8,436 bases of DNA from Chlamydiales bacterium (GTDB lineage Bacteria > Chlamydiota > Chlamydiia > Chlamydiales > FEN-1388): NCBI GenBank assembly GCA_021372185.1, contig JAJFUY010000219.1, positions 1 to 8,436 of the forward strand. The letters run 5' to 3'. The position numbers and the translations under genes are program-made. Numbering within the stretch: position 1 is the first letter of the stretch; each line of letters opens with the position of its first letter. Below the pieces are notes generated by a model, which had not been told where the DNA came from, did not search any database, and saw only the letters and a list, made by a program, of their open reading frames with translations. Shown one piece after another: positions 1 through 5,726 of the stretch.

Positions 1-66
1 TGGCAAAGGTGAATATCCCTGTTCTGTAGTTTAGGGTTTCTATTTATCACAACATGTTACAAAAAG
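1..66. other. Left-edge sequence with no gene
   Basis: I see no open frame, RNA gene or clear terminator here. Read on the minus strand, this is the DNA immediately downstream of the tRNA-like element. It begins with a short run of five T (61-65) and contains the palindrome AACATGTT. If the tRNA-like sequence marks an island end, this stretch would be the first chromosomal DNA outside the island, but 66 bases are too few to tell. Confidence 0.5.
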
Positions 67-142
67 TGGGGCAGGAAGGACTTGAACCTGCGACCAACGG
101 ATTATGAGTCCGCAAGTCCACCTTAAACTACCGGATGTTACA
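54..142. repeat. 8-bp direct repeat ATGTTACA flanking the tRNA-like element
   Basis: ATGTTACA occurs at 54-61 and again at 135-142, one copy on each side of the tRNA-like sequence and 81 bases apart. The repeat is exact but short, and an 8-mer match somewhere within a couple of hundred bases is not rare by chance. Its position against both ends of the tRNA-like element makes it worth recording as a possible duplication scar or recombination site, not as an established attachment site. Confidence 0.35.
67..137 (-). tRNA. tRNA-like sequence, anticodon CAT, degenerate at its 5' end
   Basis: On the minus strand a cloverleaf can be drawn. The five-pair anticodon stem GCGGA/TCCGT encloses the loop CTCATAA (anticodon CAT, so Met or a lysidine-type Ile tRNA). 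A T-arm follows with loop TTCAAGT, then the acceptor 3' strand CTGCCCC with discriminator A. CCA is not encoded. Several things are wrong for a working gene: the first four bases of the 5' acceptor strand do not pair with the 3' strand (only the inner three pairs form), the D-loop is about five bases, and the T-stem has one C/T mismatch. A good 3' half with a poor 5' end is what remains at the far end of an island that integrated into the 3' part of a tRNA gene. I therefore favour a duplicated tRNA end or pseudo-tRNA over a functional tRNA. Confidence 0.6.
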
Positions 143-309
143 GTAGCTGACTGCTGCTTATATTACTGTTTGAGCGGCTTTTCGTCTACTGTGATTTGGT
201 GTGATTTTATGTAGCTTACTGTGCCTTTTTGGTCCACAGCTGGTCTGCATTAGAGTAGAGCATATTCTGGGTTATGTAGGTTTTACCTTTGCATAGGGGT
301 GGAGAAGCT
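138..309. other. Non-coding stretch between the tRNA-like element and the protease gene
   Basis: No convincing gene lies here. The longest minus-strand open frame that ends in this stretch is 38 codons (332-216); it starts inside the protease gene and has only an internal ATG, so I treat it as chance. I found no stem followed by a T-run on the minus strand that would serve as a terminator for the operon. What stands out is a cluster of short repeats at 140-223, listed separately. Confidence 0.55.
140..223. repeat. Cluster of TACTGT motifs (one inverted, three direct) and a TGTGATTT doublet
   Basis: TACTGT is found at 164-169, 187-192 and 217-222, and its reverse complement ACAGTA at 140-145. 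Most copies are preceded by a pyrimidine (YTACTGT). The first pair (140-145 and 164-169) forms an inverted repeat with an 18-base spacer. The direct copies are spaced 23 and 30 bases apart, start to start. TGTGATTT is repeated at 190-197 and 200-207, exactly 10 bases apart, about one helical turn. A fifth TACTGT lies at 345-350, inside the 3' end of the protease gene. Dense short repeats beside a tRNA 3' end resemble arm-type sites for a tyrosine recombinase or its excisionase. That role is inferred; no integrase gene is visible in the window. Confidence 0.5.
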
Positions 310-1125
310 TTACGGGCTAGATACCTGCTCCTTCAGAAAGTCAATACTGTATTTCTTTAAATTCGGAAGAAAGGTGTCATATAGATATGATGGAGAAATG
401 GCTTCGACATAATCATATAGAAGGCTTTCAGCTATAATGACACCTTCAAGGGAGGTTTGCAGGTTCTCTTTATCTATTTTATGTCTCCAAAATCCTGCCC
501 CGGATGCTCCTGCAATGGATTTATTGCTGGAATTTGGAATTTTCCAATAGGATATATTTGTTTCATTATCAAAACGTATTGTTTCTCCTCCGCCAAGACA
601 GAATTCCGCCAATAGGCCTTCCTTGGTTATTTCATCATCATTACACGCTCCTCGAAAGAATGTTGAAAATATATTCATATCTTCTTCGTATCCAAGCTCT
701 GTATTGGCGTCCAAGTCATAAAATTTAGATTTAGTAAATATTTCATGTTTAGGAAAGGTGTCAATTCCAAGGGCAATAAATGCAATATCAGGTAAATAGC
801 CCTCATCTAATTTTGAATGAAAGTGTCGAATGTCTGCATTGCAAAAGATAAAATAAAATGGAGTAAGGCATCCAAGGGCGTCCTGTAGATGTGGTTTTGA
901 TATTCCTATAAACTGGTGCATATCTTTTGTCGTAATTTTCAATCGTCTTGCTATATGGGCAGCTGTCAGAATTCCGAACATGGTTTTATTTAAAACAGAG
1001 AATTTGACAAAAGTTCCTGAGCCATTTGGGGAAGCCAATACATGGCCGTCAACAGAATCTCCTAAAGAAACGTGATAGTCTAAAATGAGCTGAGATGCAG
1101 CGTAGATTCCTTCTTGAGCTTTCAT
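310..1125 (-). CDS. Trypsin-like (chymotrypsin-fold) serine protease, cytoplasmic, R-M operon associated
   Basis: This 271-residue protein carries the signatures of a trypsin-fold peptidase. GSGTF at 35-39 is followed by G-I-L-T-A-A-H with candidate catalytic His57, L-P-D-I-A-F with candidate Asp113, and G-A-S-G-A-G with candidate nucleophile Ser208 and an oxyanion-hole glycine. All three triad residues are in the expected order and spacing, so it looks catalytically competent. There is no signal peptide or membrane segment, so it should act in the cytoplasm on an internal substrate; it does not look like a secreted digestive or HtrA-type protease, and no PDZ domain is visible. It is the last gene of the operon, 39 bases after the nuclease-like gene. 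An AGGAA lies about 12 bases before the ATG, a long spacing. An in-frame stop six codons upstream limits the start. The substrate is unknown; the neighbouring proteins or a phage product are possibilities. The fold assignment rests on motifs, not on an alignment. Confidence 0.88.
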   Translation of the reverse strand: MKAQEGIYAASQLILDYHVSLGDSVDGHVLASPNGSGTFVKFSVLNKTMFGILTAAHIARRLKITTKDMHQFIGISKPHLQDALGCLTPFYFIFCNADIRHFHSKLDEGYLPDIAFIALGIDTFPKHEIFTKSKFYDLDANTELGYEEDMNIFSTFFRGACNDDEITKEGLLAEFCLGGGETIRFDNETNISYWKIPNSSNKSIAGASGAGFWRHKIDKENLQTSLEGVIIAESLLYDYVEAISPSYLYDTFLPNLKKYSIDFLKEQVSSP

Positions 1126-1164
1126 ATGATTACACAGTTCCTAAATTTTCTCTTCACGCTAGTA

Positions 1165-2838
1165 TTAGTCTTCATCTGTCTCACATCTTGCTTTGGACTT
1201 CGGTAAAAGCATTGCTTGGCAATCAACTTGAAGTCTTTTGATTTCTTCTGCATACAAATGATGGATAGATATCTTTAGGCCTGAATTTTGCATAATACTA
1301 ACTATTTTTCGTCGAGTGGCTGAAGGCGGCAACGCAGATAATGTTTTGAGCATTTCGTATAGATTAATGCCTTGTTGAACCGCTAAAAGCAAAAGCTCAT
1401 AAGCTAAAATATCCATCCAAATCGGAGGGTAATTAAGAGGATGGCTTTGATATTCTTTATGTTCTTTTGTAGGTTCGATTTCTTGTGCAATTAACTGATC
1501 GAATTCCTCGTTAAAAGGTAAGTTATAGAATACAATCCCTGTGAATATTTCGCCCGAATATCCATCGTGGCGCAACTTGCCAGCTTGTTTGAGTGCTTGA
1601 ATTATGCCTTTCGGTTTTCCTGAGGAACTTTTTAAGTGAATGTATTTTTCTATTAAAGCTTGTTTTAGGCCTCTCTTAACTGAATCATTTGCGCGGCCAC
1701 TTTTTATTTCTAATATTAACTTTGTTTGGACGGTAACAGATATAAATAAATCTTCTAACTTATTTCCACGATATGGCTTTTTTCTAAATGTATAAGACTC
1801 AATCCGCTGGCCAAATGTTTTTTCAGAGATCATCGGGATATATCTTTTCTCAAAAGCCTCACCAAACTGTTTGAGTAGAACTTCTTTTTCATTTTCATCC
1901 ATAATGGAAAAGAGATGGTGATACGGAAAATTGCCCGCAGAAGAAATTAGAAGATCGTGCCTTATACAAATATAGCGTTGGCCAACCTGCAAAAAAGGCT
2001 TACTTCTACAGCAATCATCAAGTACAAAATCATCCCATAATATACGGCTGACGTCATCAATGGTTGTATTTATGCCATTTGCTTCAAAAGTAAGCATCTT
2101 CGCAAGAGTTTTGACGCGATTTCTATCAATTTCGTCTTGCACGTTGTTAAATGAACCATCAAGTTCGATTATAGCTGGCTTGGCAACTTTCACTGCGGTT
2201 AATAATATAAACATACAGGATTCCCATTGAGCTATCGTATAGCCAAATCGGCGACTAAATTGGTCATTAAAATAGGGCGTGTCGTATAAATTTTTGGCTT
2301 TTGAAAGAGCTGTAAAAACTTCTTCTTGATCGCGAGTTCTAGAGTAATCAAATGCAACCCCTTGTAAATCTTTTTCTAAGTAAAGAATCAACTGGTTAGC
2401 CAATAAAAAAATCTCGGCTATAGGTAAAACAGGGGTTCGTAGACTACTTTCAAAAGAAGGTCTTTCCGATACAGTAACGATTTTCACGTATGGTTCTTGA
2501 GGAGGTAATTTAATATTGAACTTTAAAAGTGTATTCAAAATATAAAGAGCATTATAAGGAAACAAATAGTTGATGGTTTCTTCGTCATCCTGAGGACAAA
2601 TAACGTTGATGATTTCCTTTGAGCAAAATCGTTGACGTAAGTGAGTTTCTGCTTCTTTCGAAGATTTTTCGTACAATACGCTGCTAATCTCGGCCAAGGC
2701 TTGCACTAACTCTTCTAGGGGTGCCTCCATTAATAATTTTGCCAAAGCTCTCAAAGCTTTTTCGTATGAAAGCGGCTTCCAGTCTTTATCTAAAAGGGTT
2801 ACTAAATTGATTTTCTTGGAAATGCTGCCGGAAGACAT
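1165..2838 (-). CDS. Candidate PD-(D/E)XK nuclease encoded directly after hsdS
   Basis: I do not recognise this 557-residue protein as a named family. Residues 1-280 are mostly predicted helix with no motif I can identify. A short segment at 281-312 (PFLQVGQRYICIRHDLL, then PYHHLF) resembles the stretch that precedes the nuclease core in many uncharacterised restriction-like proteins. The core follows: F-G-E-A-F-E (Glu327 or Glu330 on the first helix), Glu362-Asp363, then strand L-I-L-E-I-K-S-G with Glu377 and Lys379, and Gln393 with Lys398 on the next helix. This E...D...ExK...Q order with about 14 residues between Asp363 and Glu377 fits a PD-(D/E)XK metal-dependent nuclease. Residues 430-440 (EIFTGIVFYNL) could be a further core strand. 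The ATG directly follows the hsdS TAA, so translation is probably coupled to hsdS, and no good ribosome-binding site of its own is seen. It might cut DNA or RNA, or be an inactive binding relative; the fold is likely, the function inferred. Confidence 0.85.
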   Translation of the reverse strand: MSSGSISKKINLVTLLDKDWKPLSYEKALRALAKLLMEAPLEELVQALAEISSVLYEKSSKEAETHLRQRFCSKEIINVICPQDDEETINYLFPYNALYILNTLLKFNIKLPPQEPYVKIVTVSERPSFESSLRTPVLPIAEIFLLANQLILYLEKDLQGVAFDYSRTRDQEEVFTALSKAKNLYDTPYFNDQFSRRFGYTIAQWESCMFILLTAVKVAKPAIIELDGSFNNVQDEIDRNRVKTLAKMLTFEANGINTTIDDVSRILWDDFVLDDCCRSKPFLQVGQRYICIRHDLLISSAGNFPYHHLFSIMDENEKEVLLKQFGEAFEKRYIPMISEKTFGQRIESYTFRKKPYRGNKLEDLFISVTVQTKLILEIKSGRANDSVKRGLKQALIEKYIHLKSSSGKPKGIIQALKQAGKLRHDGYSGEIFTGIVFYNLPFNEEFDQLIAQEIEPTKEHKEYQSHPLNYPPIWMDILAYELLLLAVQQGINLYEMLKTLSALPPSATRRKIVSIMQNSGLKISIHHLYAEEIKRLQVDCQAMLLPKSKARCETDED

Positions 2839-4098
2839 TTATTGAACCGTAACCTGGCCATTCATGAGCATTGGTAATAACCAATCTCGAAGTTGAGATA
2901 GTTGCTGACATTCTGCGTGTAGTAAGCCAATTTTTTTAAATATAATTGAGGTGTGTTTCGCAAAGCGTTGTATAATTTTGGCAGGAGGAACAGCCATTGG
3001 ATATGCTGCAACTTGAGTTGAGGATATACGCTGTCTACCACTTGTACCTGTCATGCTACAAATGCAATAGTTACGAAAATCCTTATTACGAGCAATCAAA
3101 TAAATTAATCCCTCAGCGCCTAGATGTTTTGATCGAAGCACTATAAATTCTGTGGAACCGTGTCCGACCAAATTATCCTTAAGACATTGAACTAGAGCCG
3201 TCTTTCCATTTTCTAAACATGGTGTGATTCTGGCTAACAAAACATCATTGTTTCTAAATTTTGTTCCAGAAGAAACAGTTTTTGGTGTGATATACCCAAT
3301 ACAACTACCGATTTCAGGAATAGCCCGCATTTCTACGTGAGGGGCAAAACAGCCATTTGGTAGCTTTTCTTGAGGATTAGTTTCTGCTAAGGAGGAAAGT
3401 GTGCTAAATTCCCATTCTTGAGGGATTTCCTTTTCCAGAGTGGAGTTATAGACCATCTTGCCGCCGGAGGATTTATATGGCATGCCATTTTCATTAGGAA
3501 AGTCGAATTGCAGGAACCAGTAATTATAAAGGGTCTTGGCCATTGCTTCCAACTCAGTATTGATTCGGTTATTGCATTCGATTTTGGAATTAAGTAAAAA
3601 TAGGAAGTCGCCAATAGTTTTTTGGGTTGCGTATTCTGGAAGGTATAGATCTAAATAAGAGACGATTTCTTTATTAAGGCTAGCACGGAGCGTCATGGTA
3701 GCATTGTTTGTCATGGACTTTCTAAACAGTTGGCTGCGAAGATAAAACCCCATATACTTTTCATAAGCAATATTATCTTTGATTGGTCTGAATCGTTTCA
3801 GGAATCCGCTGAATGTTGCTTTGGGATAATCCTCAAGAGCTACGCAACTCATTCCAAGTTCATCAATAACTTCACTGGTCCTGGTCAAAAAAATATCCCC
3901 CTTGCATATGGAGTGGGTTTCTTGTTCCTTTTCAGTGCTGCTCATTAAATCATTAAGTTCTTTAGGAATGAAGTGGTTATGGAATACAGTTTGAAATGAA
4001 AGAAATGGAGCTCCGTGACCTGCTTGTTCAGGTTTTGAGGATATACCTGAACTCATGGCATAAAGATCGCTGAATTTGTGGTGCTTAAGTTTTATCAT
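2839..4098 (-). CDS. hsdS: Type I restriction-modification specificity subunit HsdS
   Basis: HsdS binds the split target sequence and holds two HsdM and, in the full complex, two HsdR subunits. At 419 residues it has the usual length and bipartite layout. A first target-recognition domain spans about 1-155 (K-G-D-I-F-L-T-R-T near 66-74 and the F-S-G-F-L-K-R-F-R-P stretch at 96-105). A first conserved helical spacer spans 157-200 (Q-K-T-I-G-D-F, then L-Y-N-Y-W-F-L-Q-F-D-F at 190-200), followed by G-G-K-M-V and I-P-Q-E-W. The second recognition domain spans about 228-370 (N-N-D-V-L-L-A-R-I-T-P-C at 283-294), and a second conserved helix ends in L-R-D-W-L-L-P-M-L-M-N-G-Q-V. Both halves look intact. 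The ATG overlaps the hsdM stop as ATGA, with no strong ribosome-binding site, so it is likely translated by coupling. The target sequence cannot be read from the protein. Confidence 0.96.
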   Translation of the reverse strand: MIKLKHHKFSDLYAMSSGISSKPEQAGHGAPFLSFQTVFHNHFIPKELNDLMSSTEKEQETHSICKGDIFLTRTSEVIDELGMSCVALEDYPKATFSGFLKRFRPIKDNIAYEKYMGFYLRSQLFRKSMTNNATMTLRASLNKEIVSYLDLYLPEYATQKTIGDFLFLLNSKIECNNRINTELEAMAKTLYNYWFLQFDFPNENGMPYKSSGGKMVYNSTLEKEIPQEWEFSTLSSLAETNPQEKLPNGCFAPHVEMRAIPEIGSCIGYITPKTVSSGTKFRNNDVLLARITPCLENGKTALVQCLKDNLVGHGSTEFIVLRSKHLGAEGLIYLIARNKDFRNYCICSMTGTSGRQRISSTQVAAYPMAVPPAKIIQRFAKHTSIIFKKIGLLHAECQQLSQLRDWLLPMLMNGQVTVQ

Positions 4099-5726
4099 AA
4101 TTTTAACACGTGCAATTTTTGCTTAATTTCTTCCGCGAGCGCATTAGATTGCCTAAATAGATGATCTAAGCTTGTCGTGAAGCCCTTCATTTTTGTAGTA
4201 AATTCCTCAGAACTCATCTCGATGTATTCGATCTTTACGTCAAAGTATTGGCCGGCGCTGAAGCTATAGTTTTTTTGGGCGATGTCAGCATAGTCGACAA
4301 CAATAGAGAAGTCATCACAGTCTTGTTTATTGGTAAAGATAGAGATAATTTGGGCTTCCTCGGCTTCGGAGAGAACGGTTTTTTGTTTTTTTCCATCTTT
4401 GATTTCAGTGCCAAGGCTGGAGGCATCGATCAATGTCACTTTTCCCTTATTACTACCATCGATAAAAAGAATGGAAACATTTGTGCCAGTTGTGGCAAAA
4501 ATATTGCTTGGCATTGATATCACACCCGCTAACATTTTATTATCAACAAGTTTTTGACGTATCTTTAGGTCAATGCCGGATTGTGCAGTTAAGAAACCTG
4601 TAGGTACGACTACAGCTGCTTTGCCTCCAGGTTTGAGCGAACAAATAATATGCTGCAAGAACAGCTGATAGATGGCCATTTTATCTTTGGCTTGCTTGGG
4701 AATATTGGGTATGCCTGCAAAAAAGCGTTGTTGATTTTCTTTTGCGTCTAATTGGCTTCTGGTATCACTAAAATCCATTTTGAAAGGTGGATTTGAGACG
4801 ATGTAGTCAAACTTTTTTAGTTCTTTGCCTTCCTTATGATAGGGGTGGAGTAAAGTATCACCTTGGATAATGTTAGGAATGGAATGAACGAGATTGTTTA
4901 AGATCAAGTTTAGACGTAACAAACTGGAAGATTTCTGCGAAATATCCTGCGAATAGATTGTGCAACGTTGCTCGCCGATGGCGTGGGCTAAGTTCATCAG
5001 GAGTGTCCCAGACCCAGCGGAAGGGTCGTAGCAACTAACATTGGTGATCTTTTCTCGGCTATGTTCGGGCACAAGGATGGCAGCCATGATCTTAGCTACT
5101 GCATGTGGTGTGTAGTACTCAGCATACTTGCCTCCGCCGTCTTTGTTGTAATCCTTGATTAGGTATTCAAAAAGCGTGGCGTAGAAATCATATTTTTGAG
5201 TGAAAATGCTTTCGAAGCTAAAATCAACAAGTTTGTTAATGACTGCACGGCAAAAGTTGTCACGCTTCGATTCGTCGGTGATATACTCACTTAATTTATC
5301 AAAAAGGACAACCTTAGCACCGCCTTCAGTCTTGACCGCAAAGATATCATTGTTTGTGACTGCGATGTCGCGTAAAGTATCATCGAACAGCTTTGCAAAT
5401 TCGGACGTGTTTTGCTGGCTAAAGAGATGGGTGATAAAATGTTTTGGTTTTAGGCGTGCAGTGTCTGGGCCCATTTGGTATTGCAACATTTCTAGCTCAT
5501 CGGCACTAAGAGCTGATAAAGCCTCTTCCCAGTTTTCTGACTTAGCAAGCTTTGGATCGATGCGTTTAGCTTCAAAAGCGAACCTGTCGTTCAAAAACTT
5601 GTAGAGAAATACCTGTGTGATGATCTTAAATTCATTGCCATCATTCCCAAGACCATAAGTGGCACAAACTCCTTTGAGGCTATCGATGAGTTGACGGGTT
5701 CGTTTTTCAAAATCTTGTGTTATCAT
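4095..5726 (-). CDS. hsdM: Type I restriction-modification DNA methyltransferase subunit HsdM
   Basis: HsdM transfers a methyl group from S-adenosylmethionine to the N6 of adenine in the target set by HsdS. In the 543-residue form used here, an HsdM N-terminal helical domain covers roughly 4-165. Y-Y-T-P-H at 204-208 precedes SAM-binding motif I D-P-S-A-G-S-G-T at 234-241, and the catalytic motif N-P-P-F is at 312-315, the order typical of gamma-class N6-adenine methyltransferases. A C-terminal helical tail would contact HsdS. Two starts are possible: ATG at 5732 or ATG at 5726, two codons later. I chose 5726 because it gives an ATGA overlap with the hsdR stop and places AGGA eight bases upstream, whereas the same AGGA would be only two bases from the first ATG. 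Nothing suggests a frameshift or loss of a key residue. Confidence 0.97.
   Translation of the reverse strand: MITQDFEKRTRQLIDSLKGVCATYGLGNDGNEFKIITQVFLYKFLNDRFAFEAKRIDPKLAKSENWEEALSALSADELEMLQYQMGPDTARLKPKHFITHLFSQQNTSEFAKLFDDTLRDIAVTNNDIFAVKTEGGAKVVLFDKLSEYITDESKRDNFCRAVINKLVDFSFESIFTQKYDFYATLFEYLIKDYNKDGGGKYAEYYTPHAVAKIMAAILVPEHSREKITNVSCYDPSAGSGTLLMNLAHAIGEQRCTIYSQDISQKSSSLLRLNLILNNLVHSIPNIIQGDTLLHPYHKEGKELKKFDYIVSNPPFKMDFSDTRSQLDAKENQQRFFAGIPNIPKQAKDKMAIYQLFLQHIICSLKPGGKAAVVVPTGFLTAQSGIDLKIRQKLVDNKMLAGVISMPSNIFATTGTNVSILFIDGSNKGKVTLIDASSLGTEIKDGKKQKTVLSEAEEAQIISIFTNKQDCDDFSIVVDYADIAQKNYSFSAGQYFDVKIEYIEMSSEEFTTKMKGFTTSLDHLFRQSNALAEEIKQKLHVLKL

Noticed and set aside
221..245. Possible terminator (CCA/TGG stem with a nearby T-run) downstream of the operon
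   Set aside because: The stem is only three to four pairs, and the T-run is on the plus strand ahead of the stem, the wrong side for either direction of transcription.
216..332. A 38-codon minus-strand open frame past the protease gene, with an internal ATG giving a 15-residue peptide
   Set aside because: It begins inside the protease gene in another frame, lacks a ribosome-binding site and ends within the TACTGT repeat cluster. I could not link it to any family; a degraded gene end cannot be excluded, but there is no support for it.
1126..1164. A separate promoter for the protease gene in the 39-base gap
   Set aside because: The gap has no recognisable -35/-10 pair and is too short to hold a convincing one. 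Read-through from the operon is the simpler reading.
4248..5604. Open frames on the plus strand opposite hsdM
   Set aside because: They are antisense shadows of a strongly coding gene, with no recognisable domains and no ribosome-binding sites. The same holds for plus-strand frames opposite hsdR and hsdS and opposite the protease gene.
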